A stretch of DNA of 64,000 nucleotides, taken from the NCBI GenBank assembly GCA_031844405.1, contig JAUZVC010000002.1, positions 62,001 through 126,000 of the forward strand, in the 5' to 3' direction. Of this stretch, positions 16,415 to 24,910 are shown piece after piece. The DNA comes from Knoellia sp031844405 (GTDB taxonomy: Bacteria; Actinomycetota; Actinomycetes; Actinomycetales; Dermatophilaceae). The notes under the pieces were generated by a model. That model did no database searches. It had not been told where the DNA came from and was given only the letters and a program-made list of their open reading frames with translations. The position numbers and the translations under genes were made by a program. Position 1 is the first letter of the stretch. Every line of letters starts with the position of its first letter.

Positions 16415-17245
16415 TTACGTCTGGTCGCGCGGTGTCTTAGGTTCTCGATCAGGGGCTTCGATCTGGCCTGGCCCTTGCTCAGCGTCAGTAGTCACCGCAT
16501 CTGTGGTGGCGGTGATTAGGTGAGTCACCGCATTGACTGTGTCGGATGCCGCTTCAAGCAAGTCGGTCGTGCCGTCGCTCAGACCATTCAGAAAGACCAG
16601 GACCGCAAACATACTGGCCAGGGAATCTCGCCACTGGGGAAGACGCGAGCGCTTCACCCTCGCCGTCGCGACGGTGATCTCGCCAAACAACGCATGTGCT
16701 TCCTGGGTGGCTCGGGCCGGACCGAACACATCCACGTTGGCAACGAGCCAAGACAAGTGATGCACGTGGCCGAGGAGTGCCAAGCGCAACGCCTGCGGCA
16801 ACTCGGTCGCTTCGGGGATCAAGGTCTCCCAGAGTGAGCACTGCGTAGCAAGAGACTCCAGAACGTCGACTTGCGGCGCCATGGGGGTACCGCCCAACCT
16901 CGCCTCCAAGATGTCCGCAGCGCTCGCCAGATGGTCCAAGTCTGAGTCGCTGATGACTCCTCCCGAGGGCGAGTGCCCGCTGAGCCAGTCGGCCCGGGGG
17001 GACATAACGGCAGTCCACCACCGCGGGACGTACGTCTCCATTCGACGCTTTGTGCTGGAATCTCCCAGGCACGCTATGGCGTCAACTGTCTCTGCAAGTA
17101 GTCGCAAAACCTCACCGTGGCGCCGGGCGAAATCCGGTGAGTCCCATTCAGCGCCGAGGACTGTCGACCATGCGGGCCCGATGGCGGTGCCTTGTGCTCG
17201 CACCTGTTGCAGCAGGCCGTGCAACTGCGTCGCCGAGTTCGTCAC
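16415..17245 (-). CDS. Hypothetical protein
   Basis: A 276-residue protein, predicted largely helical, with no recognised domain. The start GTG 17245 is favoured by AGGAG 5 nt upstream; the frame stays open for 33 more codons. A moderately hydrophobic helix near residues 220-235 (LASMFAVLVFLNGLSDG) is followed by a Thr-rich segment and a charged tail. A/T-richer codon use than in the core fits island DNA. It lies next to the type III restriction remnant. Confidence 0.6.
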   Translation of the reverse strand: MTNSATQLHGLLQQVRAQGTAIGPAWSTVLGAEWDSPDFARRHGEVLRLLAETVDAIACLGDSSTKRRMETYVPRWWTAVMSPRADWLSGHSPSGGVISDSDLDHLASAADILEARLGGTPMAPQVDVLESLATQCSLWETLIPEATELPQALRLALLGHVHHLSWLVANVDVFGPARATQEAHALFGEITVATARVKRSRLPQWRDSLASMFAVLVFLNGLSDGTTDLLEAASDTVNAVTHLITATTDAVTTDAEQGPGQIEAPDREPKTPRDQT

Positions 17246-17280
17246 AGTGGCTCCTGTTCTATTGGTAGGTCTGGGCACCG

Positions 17281-17660
17281 TTACGAAGTCCGGTCCAAGT
17301 ACTGGGTGAGCGATGAGGACCCGCTGGCTAGAAGATAGCCCCACCGGTCCTGGACATTGGAGTCTGCGTTAGCGGCGCCGAATTTGGTTTGGACGGCGTC
17401 ACGCTTCGCCAGAACGGTAAGGCTGGTCATCTCGGCGTCTGCTTTGCCTTCGACGATCCAGTGAATGCCGTCCGCGTCGATCACGACGAAGTGGGGTTCG
17501 TAGGAGCGCCAGGCCGCCCTGGAGAGGTACGTCATACGGAGCGGAACGTCGTCGTCGATGCAGAGCCATGCCTTGATGCCGGGGCTGGCGTCGAACAGGG
17601 CGGCGGGGTGGAACTCGGTGGAGCACGCGTCGAACGTGTTCAGTTCGTAGACCGAGCGGG
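17281..17660 (-). pseudogene. C-terminal remnant of a type III restriction (Res) subunit-like protein
   Basis: The translated stretch reads through about 125 codons without a start: YELNTFDACSTEFHPAAL, then IKAWLCIDDDVPLRMTYL, YEPHFVVIDADGIHWIVEGK, LAKRDAVQTKFGAAN and WGYLLAS. The order of a partial-protein edge, a W-x-K/C-ID block, Y-P-x-F-V and W-x-VEgKAD is that of the PD-(D/E)XK C-terminal domain of type III restriction enzymes. The helicase part is absent. It stops beside a transposase fragment, which suggests the rest was lost in a rearrangement. Confidence 0.6.
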
Positions 17661-17788
17661 TCTAGCCGGAGTACAGGTAGCCGCGGGTGAACTCGCTGCT
17701 GCGGCTTCGTGGTTCTCTCATGAACTCTGCTCGGCCCTGAGCCCCAATGACGCCCGGCGGGGGACTACTTCCTTCTCGGAGGTCTTTC

Positions 17789-18004
17789 GGCCACAGCAGG
17801 GGTGTTGAGAATCTGGCGCCGGGGCACGAATAGGTCTCCCTGCCCGTCCTTCTGGGCGTTCCGCAGGAAGGTGGCGATGCGCTGAACCGCGGTTTGCGCG
17901 AGTAGGAAGGCAGCGAACAACTGCTGCGCCGCCCACCCACGGACGCGCCGTCGGCCAGGACTTGCGAGGGCGACACCACCCTCGTCCTTCGCGGTGCCGC
18001 ACGC
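17789..18004 (-). pseudogene. Transposase C-terminal fragment
   Basis: Read on the minus strand this gives GTAKDEGGVALASPGRRRV, then RGWAAQQLFAAFLLAQTAVQ and RNAQKDGQGDLFVPRRQIL. It is almost identical to the C-terminus of the transposase at 43771-45696, in DNA as well as protein. The match begins abruptly at the GTAKDE codons. The missing codons just before that point (RLRQSQEGIH) are found at 20.88 kb on the opposite strand. Confidence 0.9.
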
Positions 18005-18071
18005 CCTATTCCACGCAACAAACCCCCGGACCCGCCTCAGCCTGCCCTGAGGCGGGCCTCCGTGCTGCCCT
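18001..18071 (+). repeat. Transposon-end terminator repeat, second copy
   Basis: This 71-bp stretch, with the hairpin CCCGCCTCAG / CTGAGGCGGG at 18031-18056, is closely similar to the sequence after the transposase stop (45708-45771) and in the same orientation. Here it abuts the transposase fragment on its 5' side rather than its 3' side, which requires a rearrangement. Confidence 0.8.
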
Positions 18072-18153
18072 TTGCGGGGGTGGTCGGACCACATCTATGC
18101 GGGAGCCGGAAACGATCATGCGCTGGGAGAGCGCCCCGGTCTGGTTCCGTCCG

Positions 18154-18525
18154 TTAGAGCCCGTCTCCCGGGACTGGCGTGAGGTCGTGCTGGCAGAAGC
18201 GGCACACCTTTGCCAAGGTCGAGATCGACTCGCCACACCGGGGGCACGGTTGCCGCTCTCCGCCTACCGGCGAGGGCGACACAGGCGCCGACGAACCGGG
18301 TGTGACGGGCGCGTCTCGATGGCTGGTCATGATGAAGATGGAGCCCAGGATGAAGATCACACCCAGCGCTACCAGCCCCCAACCCGCCTGCCCGGCACCC
18401 CCCATGCCCGGATCATCAAGGCCATAGGTGGCGAAGTTCGCCCGCTCCGAACGGTCAACCATGCCCATGTACAGGCCCAAGGCGGAGGACAGCACTCCGA
18501 CCCCTAGCAGCACCCGTGGTTTCAC
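18154..18525 (-). CDS. Two-helix membrane protein with C-terminal zinc ribbon
   Basis: A 123-residue protein with an N-terminal hydrophobic segment (VLLGVGVLSSALGLYMG), a short loop, a second one (GWGLVALGVIFILGSIFIM), a linker rich in Pro/Ser, and a zinc ribbon with CPRCG and CRFCQ. GTG 18525 has GAGGGG 8 nt upstream. The ribbon faces the cytoplasm if the N-terminus is inside. Function unknown; such small membrane zinc-ribbon proteins occur in accessory regions. Confidence 0.65.
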   Translation of the reverse strand: MKPRVLLGVGVLSSALGLYMGMVDRSERANFATYGLDDPGMGGAGQAGWGLVALGVIFILGSIFIMTSHRDAPVTPGSSAPVSPSPVGGERQPCPRCGESISTLAKVCRFCQHDLTPVPGDGL

Positions 18526-18670
18526 TGCAACATCCCCTCTGTACTCACAAAAGCCGCGCCCCAGTAGAAGGGCGGGTACCAGTATGCGAGTGTTGGCGGC
18601 GAACTCGACGCAGATTGGACGCATGAGTATGCCCTGAAGCGTCTTGGCGCTTCTGAAGGTGCGGCCCCAC

Positions 18671-19813
18671 TCAAGGCAGGCGATCGAAGGAGAACGAGTC
18701 GACCCTCGGGCGATGCCACATCGACTCCATCGACGTCCACGGGTCCGACTTCGTGGTGTCCAATGCGTCGACCGCGACCACCAGGCCAGACCCGGGGGAG
18801 GGCGCGGTCCCGCCGTCGGCATCCACGACGGCGGACGGGGCCGACAGCGTGAACGCGCCTTGGCCGCCGCGCCACTCCAAAGCGACCTCGTCAAGCCGGT
18901 CCAGCACGACACCGACCGTGTCGTCGCGCCACCGGCACAACTGGGCGACGACCTCGCTGGGGTCCCGCAGCGGCGACGCATACGGCTTGAGGCCGCGCGC
19001 GAACGCGGACTGCACCGCCTCCATCGAGGAGTGCAGCAGCGACATCACCGCCATTGTCGCCGGGATCTTTACCACGGGCACGTTGAACTCGCGGTCCACC
19101 CACACGCCCGCGTTCATGTAGCCAGAGGGCACGATCGCGATCCTGGGCGGGAGCGGGTGTCCACGCGTCGCAGCGACATGGGAGCGCGCATCCACCGGGT
19201 TGGACTTCACCGTCATCGCGATCGCGGACGGTCCGGGGGTCAGCAGCAGGATGTCGTTCTTCCAGGTGCGTGTGTCGGCCCGCTCCAGCAGCCCGCGAGC
19301 CAGCGCAGGCCGACCCGGGCGTCCGGTCTTGAGCGCGGTCCCTTCCGGCAGGGTGAGCGCCGCCACCTTCGCGCGCCCACCCTCGGCCGCGGCGGTCACC
19401 GCACCGAGGATCTCGGAGCCTTCGCGCAGCATCTGCAATGCGGACGCGAGGAGCCCCAGGACCACCGGGTCAGACCGGTTGATCGCGTCCAGGACCGCCA
19501 ACTCGAACACGTCCCCTAGGAGCCCCGTGTCGTCGGGACGGTGCGCCAACGCCAACTGAAACATCGTCAGGTCCTGTGCCCGTGAGGCACCGAGCCCGGT
19601 CAGCGTGCGCGCCCCCACGGACGCCGCGCAGGCTCGCAGCACGATCGCGAGCGCGCTGGCCTGCGCGCCCGCCGCCCCCGGCATGCGAGAGTGGGCGGGG
19701 ATGGCCAGTTGGGGGCGGGGCGTCACCGCGATCAGCGACTGCGGGCCGCTTCCGTCGGCCAACCTGGCCAGCGGAACCTGCTGGACCGTGCCGTGCGCAT
19801 CTGTGGTGAACAC
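18671..19813 (-). CDS. Hypothetical protein, possible nuclease-like core
   Basis: A 380-residue protein. The centre carries LLGDVFELAVLDAINRSDP, and about 90 residues on, WKNDILLLTPGPSAIAMTVK. A Glu-containing helix followed by a D ... x-V-K strand pair is the order seen in PD-(D/E)XK nucleases, but the canonical E/D-x-K is T-V-K here, so this is only a suggestion. The C-terminus ends SMWHRPRVDSFSFDRLP. It diverges from the gene at 20323 across a 509-bp region with three phased repeats. Confidence 0.5.
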   Translation of the reverse strand: MFTTDAHGTVQQVPLARLADGSGPQSLIAVTPRPQLAIPAHSRMPGAAGAQASALAIVLRACAASVGARTLTGLGASRAQDLTMFQLALAHRPDDTGLLGDVFELAVLDAINRSDPVVLGLLASALQMLREGSEILGAVTAAAEGGRAKVAALTLPEGTALKTGRPGRPALARGLLERADTRTWKNDILLLTPGPSAIAMTVKSNPVDARSHVAATRGHPLPPRIAIVPSGYMNAGVWVDREFNVPVVKIPATMAVMSLLHSSMEAVQSAFARGLKPYASPLRDPSEVVAQLCRWRDDTVGVVLDRLDEVALEWRGGQGAFTLSAPSAVVDADGGTAPSPGSGLVVAVDALDTTKSDPWTSMESMWHRPRVDSFSFDRLP

Positions 19814-20322
19814 TTGGCCCCCTTCATGTGTTCTGCAAACGACCTCGGCAGTCTAGGAGCGAGGCGTGGCTGGAGCGCACGCTTCAGCGAACATCCGCCC
19901 GGCTCCCCTCGGCGTGCGACCGGCTTGACGTGACGTCGTGCCCGACCTAGCCGACCGGCGAGTTCAGCGACGACGAAGCGAAGCCGGTGGCCGCCGCGAC
20001 GCTCCGCCTCGATTCCCGTTTTCCCCGTAGTGCCGCGGACGAGTCCGGAGATCGCGTGCCACGAGGCCCGTTAGACACACTTTTCTATACCTATGCCCAC
20101 TTTTCTGTACACATGCCCACTTTTCTGTACAAGCGGCGGCGGGCGCACAGAGTGTCGGTGCTCGAATTCGTCGTCCCGGTCGCCGGGTCATTGCGGTGGC
20201 CCTCGGCGGGCACGGCCATACCTCCGGCATCCGGGGGTTGCGGGTATGGTTATGCCTCTGGTTAGATACCTCATACCTCCCCTCTCCGGGAGTTTCGAGT
20301 ATCGACGAAGGGGCGCATCGCT
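19814..20322. promoter_or_regulatory. Divergent control region with phased direct repeats
   Basis: A 509-bp gene-free region between divergent genes. Its main feature is three copies of ACTTTTCTGTAC at 20-bp period (20079-20130). Nearer the right gene, CCATACC and GGTATGG form an inverted repeat around 20215-20248, followed by A/T-richer sequence suited to a promoter. Confidence 0.6.
20079..20130 (+). repeat. Three 20-bp-period direct repeats (iteron or operator)
   Basis: The 12-mer ACTTTTCT(A/G)TAC begins at 20079, 20099 and 20119, exactly 20 bp apart, that is about two helical turns, so bound proteins would line up on one face. Copies two and three also share ATGCCC or GCCC before the box. 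Such spacing is typical of multi-site operators and of plasmid iterons. No replication protein gene is nearby. Confidence 0.75.
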
Positions 20323-20814
20323 ATGATCCAAATCTCACTCACTGACAAAAGCCACCCGGGCGAGGACCTCGCCGCGATGTCCGCTCAGGACGTTTACGAG
20401 GCGGGTCGCAGGGCTTGGGTCCTGGGCTCGAAGGCGGACCGGGAGAGGTACGCCCTCATCGTCCACAAGGACAAGGTGCTCCTAGCGATCGACATCGACC
20501 GCCTCGTCGACGTCCAAGTGGCGCCCGGCAAGCCGCAGCGCCGAGCCATCGAGGGCACCATCCTGACCAAGGGCCACCCGGTCTACGACGCCTTCGTCAA
20601 GCGTTCTGCCCCAGCGCCGACGACGCAGAACCCGATCAAGTACGTCGAGACGAAGTTCGACTTCACCCCGTGCCGGTGCGGGTGCGGCGAGGAGGTCCGC
20701 GCCGACTTCCTCCCCGGACACGACCAGCGCGCCATCCATAACGTCATCGGGCAGTTCGGGTCGGTCGCGAAGTTCCTCGACTGGTTCGAGGAGACGTACC
20801 CCCAAGGCGCGTGA
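20323..20814 (+). CDS. Hypothetical protein with Cys-rich C-terminal knuckle
   Basis: A 163-residue protein. The N-terminal 100 residues form a mixed domain (VYEAGRRAWVLGSKADRER, then YALIVHKDKVLLAIDI) with a faint resemblance to EVE/YTH-like ligand-binding folds. The C-terminal part has CRCGCGEEVRADFLPGHDQR, a compact Cys/His motif that likely binds zinc. No function is assigned. It is the right-hand gene of the divergent pair sharing the phased repeats. Confidence 0.6.
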   Translation: MIQISLTDKSHPGEDLAAMSAQDVYEAGRRAWVLGSKADRERYALIVHKDKVLLAIDIDRLVDVQVAPGKPQRRAIEGTILTKGHPVYDAFVKRSAPAPTTQNPIKYVETKFDFTPCRCGCGEEVRADFLPGHDQRAIHNVIGQFGSVAKFLDWFEETYPQGA

Positions 20815-20867
20815 AACCTACTGCGGCTGGCCCGGGCGCCCGAGTCAGCCGATTCCCTACCACGGGA

Positions 20868-20930
20868 CTGTAAGTACACACGTCTCCGTCAGTCCCAAGA
20901 GGGCATCCATGGAACCGCGAAGGACGAGGT
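20868..20930 (+). pseudogene. Transposase internal fragment
   Basis: Codons here read YTRLRQSQEGIHGTAKDE, identical to the intact transposase just before the point where the fragment at 17789-18004 begins. Similarity ends on both sides. The two fragments share the bases of GTAKDE and lie on opposite strands, so they were probably one gene split by an inversion. Confidence 0.8.
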
Positions 20931-21056
20931 GGATCGGTCCAGTTCCCGGTAGGGGCGTTCCCCCCCGCGCGGCCGTCCAAAGGCTGGAGAGAGTCGTCTC
21001 GTTGGCTCGCATCACGGTCTCAGCCATCGTGGTCTGGCGCCCTGATTCAGGCCAGT

Positions 21057-21407
21057 TCAGCCGTTCGGGTTTTCCCGCTCCATCAATTCAGTGAGCGCCT
21101 CCTGCGCCGCGACGACACCGTCCTGCCACCCGATGTTCCATCCTTCGGCCACCGCAGCCCGGTGCTTGTCTCGGTCCGTGGCCAAGAACGCGTCGCGGTA
21201 AAGCGCGATCAGCCGGTCGCTGTGCACGTCCGCAGCCGAGGGGTAAGACTCACCCGAGGAAGTGCGACAAAGGTACCCAGCCTTGGCGTGGCAGTACGGG
21301 CAGTCCATGCGTCGCAAGGCCTCTTCCCGCTCGGCCATTGGCATCGCGCTTGCGTCCATCCCCTCGCCGCCCTTTACCTGTTCTGAGGTGTCGCCACCTG
21401 CGGACAT
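21057..21407 (-). CDS. Small zinc-finger protein of actinophage type
   Basis: A 116-residue protein with MDCPYCHAKAGYLCRTSSG followed by H and R (AADVHSDRL), the CxxC ... C ... H pattern common in small proteins of actinophages and integrative elements. The C-terminal 40 residues are helical and charged. The start is uncertain: the first ATG gives 116 residues, later in-frame ATGs closer to the finger would shorten it by 16 to 23. It has no known function. Confidence 0.55.
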   Translation of the reverse strand: MSAGGDTSEQVKGGEGMDASAMPMAEREEALRRMDCPYCHAKAGYLCRTSSGESYPSAADVHSDRLIALYRDAFLATDRDKHRAAVAEGWNIGWQDGVVAAQEALTELMERENPNG

Positions 21408-21709
21408 GCAGACTATGGGAGGGAGCGTAGAGCCCGCCGCCGCGCGAAGTCACTGCAGAGAGAACAAGACGGCCTGGCCCTCTCGTTGAGGCGCCTGGCC
21501 ACCGTGCACCAACCCGAGGCAGCGCAGAGGCGTTGAGTTGAACGCATCACCGGCGCTCGACCCGACGCCGATTGTGCGTTCAGTCGGCTTCACGGGAGGA
21601 GCGCTGATCGCGCGTCATCAGCGGGATCACGGGCGTGGACGTCGAACTTTGCGGACGCGGGAAAAGGCGCGCATCAACCCCCGCCCAGCCAAGCCGACCT
21701 CGTCACACG
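21408..21709. other. Intergenic stretch
   Basis: About 300 bases with no supported gene. CGCTGAT and ATCAGCG form a small hairpin near 21602-21623, which could end the minus-strand transcript or reflect an old repeat. Nothing else is seen. Confidence 0.4.
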
Positions 21710-22417
21710 TCAAGACGTGTTCGCGGTGAGTCGAGTGCGGCCGGAGGCGCACATCCAGATGGCGTGGTCCACCTCGACCGCGGACCGTCCAAGTTCGACC
21801 GCGGCCGCTTCGACGAGGTCGATGAGGTCTTGGTCGGAAAGGGATCCCGGCGGGATGCCGAGATTGGCAGCGGTGAACCTGCGGATCATGCGGTCGGGCT
21901 TGACGCCGTCGGACCCAGCGAGCATGTGGGCGTAGTGCCACGTGATCGCCGACTTTTGCGACGGCAGAGCCAGCCAGGCGCGACGCAGGTCAGGGTCGGT
22001 CGCGTGGGACCGAAACTGCTCGGCTGTGTGCACGCCCACGGTGGTGAGCATCTCGGCGGCCGCGTGAATCGCGACGGCCTTACGCGGTGCAGTCATGCGT
22101 GGGTAGAGCCGGTTGTCGGTACCAATCCGCTCCGACCAGGCTTCCTCGCCGCCAAGCGTGGTGAAGGTGGCTAGGAGTCCTGGGGCGCCGTCCGTCTCGG
22201 CGTCGATACCTCGGTGAGCGCGGTAGCGGGACACGACGGCTTCGACGCTGCCGTACCTGACGCCGGTGGACTGGATTGCATCGATGACGCACAGGGCCAG
22301 GCTGTCCCGGTACCCGTAGTCGGTCTTGATGGACCACGTTGAGGGGTCGCCGCAGGCAGCAGTGATACTGGTAGCCAGATTCTGGGCGAGCCCGCCGGGC
22401 TGCCGGGAGACTGTCAT
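21710..22417 (-). CDS. Hypothetical protein, HhH-glycosylase-like helical C-terminus
   Basis: A 235-residue protein. The block SAITWHYAHMLAGSDGVKPD, then RMIRRFTAANLGIP, DLIDLVEAAAVELGRS and DHAIWMCASG, resembles the helical core of HhH-GPD DNA glycosylases, in particular the KPDRM segment. The catalytic Lys/Asp pair and iron-sulfur cysteines are not seen, so it is a fold-level suggestion. The N-terminus (WSIKTDYGYRDSLALCVIDA) looks conserved too. It may be a DNA-binding protein of the island. Confidence 0.55.
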   Translation of the reverse strand: MTVSRQPGGLAQNLATSITAACGDPSTWSIKTDYGYRDSLALCVIDAIQSTGVRYGSVEAVVSRYRAHRGIDAETDGAPGLLATFTTLGGEEAWSERIGTDNRLYPRMTAPRKAVAIHAAAEMLTTVGVHTAEQFRSHATDPDLRRAWLALPSQKSAITWHYAHMLAGSDGVKPDRMIRRFTAANLGIPPGSLSDQDLIDLVEAAAVELGRSAVEVDHAIWMCASGRTRLTANTS

Positions 22418-22612
22418 GCGCGCGAGTCTGGCATGCAGCGTTGTGGCCTCGTGGTAGTTCCAAGAGCCAGGCCCTCGGCGCTAAGCCTGTGTAGAACACT
22501 CGCCCGACGCAGGGCCCGGCGAGGGCCTGAGCCCCCTTGCGCTTACCCACACCGCAGCGGCGCGAGGCCGCGCTAGAGTCGCGAAGCGCTCGGTGCTGAA
22601 TATCAGCCCGGC

Positions 22613-23356
22613 ATGACGAAGAAGTGGGCGGGGATGGAGTCGCGCAGTTTCGAGAATGGCGACCAGGCAGAGGTTCGGAGCGGCAACGACGTCGAGACGT
22701 TCAAGACCCGAGAGCGTGTTTCGTCCGCACTCGATGCAACGATGAACCGAGCGTTGGAGAGTCAGTGGCAACGCGCTATTGGAGCGGTCGCGTCGAAACG
22801 TAAACACGCTCCCCACGCGTCGGCGGACGAGATCGCCAAGTTAATCGTGCGGGACTTCCGTCGCGACCTCACCGCGATCGGCGCCACGTCGGGACTCGTG
22901 TCCTTCGTCCCCGGCCCTACGGCGTTAGTGCGTGTCAGCGGGTTCACGGCAGAGACCGCATTCCTGCTCGAACGCTCGGTCCTCATGGTGCTTGCCGTGG
23001 CACATGCCTACGACCGGGACCTTTCTGAGGTCGAGGACCGGCGCAATATGGTCATGCAGGTGCTCGGCTCGTGGGTTGGGCTCAACCGGGGCGTTTCCAG
23101 GGTCTCGGCCGCGGCTGCCGAGGGCCTGGGCAAGAGGGCTGTAACGAAGATCCCGATGAAGGCCGTACACGCGGTGAACCGGGCTTTCGACAAGCGCATT
23201 TTGGTCAAATGGGCCACCAAGTCCGGCGCTGTCCGCCTCGGGTCGGTGGTGCCCGCTGGGACCGGCGTGGTATTTGGCGGGGCTGGAAACAACGTCATGG
23301 CACGAGGGCTAGGTCGAGTCGCGATCATTGAGGCCCGCCCGCCGACGCTGACGTAG
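22613..23356 (+). CDS. EcsC-family-like membrane-associated protein, copy A
   Basis: A 247-residue protein. After a charged N-terminus come RAIGAVASKRKHAPHASADE, LIVRDFRRDLTAIGATSGLV, then SGFTAETAFLLERSVLMVLA and HAYDRDLSEVEDRRNMVMQV. The order of a Gly/Ala-rich hydrophobic stretch, a hydrophobic helix and Y-x-x-D/E-L-S matches the EcsC family, whose members are membrane-associated and of unclear biochemistry. A paralogue with a frameshift lies at 28147-28873. The two share GSVVPAGxGVVxGGxGxNVMA at the C-terminus. It heads the cluster of PH-domain and Mrr-type genes. Confidence 0.65.
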   Translation: MTKKWAGMESRSFENGDQAEVRSGNDVETFKTRERVSSALDATMNRALESQWQRAIGAVASKRKHAPHASADEIAKLIVRDFRRDLTAIGATSGLVSFVPGPTALVRVSGFTAETAFLLERSVLMVLAVAHAYDRDLSEVEDRRNMVMQVLGSWVGLNRGVSRVSAAAAEGLGKRAVTKIPMKAVHAVNRAFDKRILVKWATKSGAVRLGSVVPAGTGVVFGGAGNNVMARGLGRVAIIEARPPTLT

Positions 23357-23778
23357 GCGCTCGGGTTGTCGCGGCCACCAATATCTCCGTGTGTACCTCA
23401 AAGTGCACCGGGATGATCGTTTCGTGGCTGACGAGGGAGTGGCGCGTGAGGTAGGAAAGCGCCGCCCTAAGGCTCGGCTGCGTGGGCTCGTCAGCGGTCG
23501 CCCGTTCTCAAGATGGGGGGCCTAGAGCCGTCGCGCTCTGCCGTGCCGCGGCGGCTGCCGGAAGCCTCCATGGCCGGGTCCCCCACGCACCTCACGTTTC
23601 GCAGAGTGCGTCATCGGCGGTCAGGTCTGAAACGGCCCTCTGAGATTCCTGCCGGTCGGCCTATTCTGCCGGGCGCCAGTGGCGGCAGAGGTCACGCGTT
23701 GCGGTACCCGTGCTCGACATCGATCCGGATCAACACACGGACGCGTGTTCTGTGCCGGTGCTCGGAGATGCGCTTGGG
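23357..23778. other. Intergenic stretch
   Basis: About 420 bases between the end of the EcsC-like gene and the stop of the convergent PH/SHOCT gene. Several frames are open but have no start signal, no family match and poor codon bias. Nothing else is seen. Confidence 0.4.
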
Positions 23779-24876
23779 CTACTGGCTTAGGATGCGGGCC
23801 TTCGCGGCTTGGAACTCGTCTTCAGTCAGGATGCCTGAGTCACGTAGGGCGGCGATCTTTGTGATCTCGTCGGCTAGGCCGCTTGGGTTCGAAGGCGCCG
23901 GAGGAGGTGGGGTCGTGGTTGACGCGGGGGCGGCCTCCACGGCGACGGTGCGCTTGAACTGGGTTATGCGGTGTCGGAGTTCGTTGAGGTGCGGCTGGGC
24001 CTCGGCGTGCTCGCTCTTGCTGAGCGGCATGGTGTTGCTGAGGGTGTACGGGTCGTTGCTGTCAGCGTTGCGGGACTGGAACGTTCCGCGCCAGAAGTCC
24101 TTGTTCGCGGTGCCGCTGTAACTGGCGGTGAGGATCTCCAAGACGCCGCTCATGAGCCCGGAGTTGTACTCGATGCCGGTGATCTCGTGGAAGTAGAACG
24201 TGGTGGCTCTTTCGCCACCGAAAGAGCCTGCCATCGCGCTGGTGACCGCTCCGGTCTTGATGAGAACGAGCCGGTCGGCGAACGCAGCCAAGACGCCTGC
24301 ACCGAGGGATCCGATGATCAGCCACGGTTCCTCGCCTGCGTGGGCGTGGGCGAGAATCGAGGCGGCCGCCTTCTTCCGGGGACGGCTCCCCACGACGACT
24401 GAGTTCGGCCAGATCCCTTCTTCCGCGGCCGCTCGCCGGGCCTGCGCGTTCTGAGCGCTCTCCTGTTGCGTTTGGAACGCCTGCTGTAGATGTGCTGGTG
24501 GTCCTGCGGTCAAGAGTTGTTGGAGGGTGGTGAGGACGAGGTCGACGTTGTTTCCACCGATGACCATCGCGAGAACGATCCGTAGTTTCTCGCCAGAGTG
24601 GAGAGTCATCTGGACGGCGCTGGACCCCATGACCGCTGCCTGTTGAATCCCTGCGATGTCCCGTAGGTGCGTTTCGGCTTTGACGCGGCAGTGGTTCTGG
24701 GTTTGTGCGCTGAGGACTCGTAGGTCCGTGATGGCCACGAGGTCGTCCAGCATGCCGCCAGCGCGCCCTTTGACCAGCAGGTGAATCGTTTCCCCCGGCA
24801 GGAGTGCGGGTGCAAGGGCTTGCGCCCATAGGGCGCCCTTCTGCGGTTTGATGCCGTTCCCCAGGTTCATGCCCAT
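23779..24876 (-). CDS. Double PH-like domain protein with C-terminal SHOCT
   Basis: A 365-residue cytosolic protein. Residues 20-110 (LLPGETIHLLVKGRAGGML, VAITDLRVLSAQTQ) and 185-280 (AHAGEEPWLIIGSLGAGVLA, FADRLVLIKTGAVT, FYFHEITGIEYNSGLMSGVL) each look like a bacterial PH-type domain. A proline-rich linker follows, and the last 32 residues are a SHOCT motif (EITKIAALRDSGILTEDEF). The protein lies just after a Mrr-type nuclease gene whose central domain has the same flavour, 34 nt downstream on the same strand. An adaptor or sensor role is inferred. Confidence 0.7.
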   Translation of the reverse strand: MGMNLGNGIKPQKGALWAQALAPALLPGETIHLLVKGRAGGMLDDLVAITDLRVLSAQTQNHCRVKAETHLRDIAGIQQAAVMGSSAVQMTLHSGEKLRIVLAMVIGGNNVDLVLTTLQQLLTAGPPAHLQQAFQTQQESAQNAQARRAAAEEGIWPNSVVVGSRPRKKAAASILAHAHAGEEPWLIIGSLGAGVLAAFADRLVLIKTGAVTSAMAGSFGGERATTFYFHEITGIEYNSGLMSGVLEILTASYSGTANKDFWRGTFQSRNADSNDPYTLSNTMPLSKSEHAEAQPHLNELRHRITQFKRTVAVEAAPASTTTPPPPAPSNPSGLADEITKIAALRDSGILTEDEFQAAKARILSQ

Positions 24877-24910
24877 AGACCTATCATCTGATCGCGTTTC
24901 CGGCTGGTTG

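Noticed and set aside
20079..20130. CRISPR array
   Set aside because: Only three short repeats with 8-nt intervals, no spacers of normal size and no cas genes. Treated as operator or iteron repeats.
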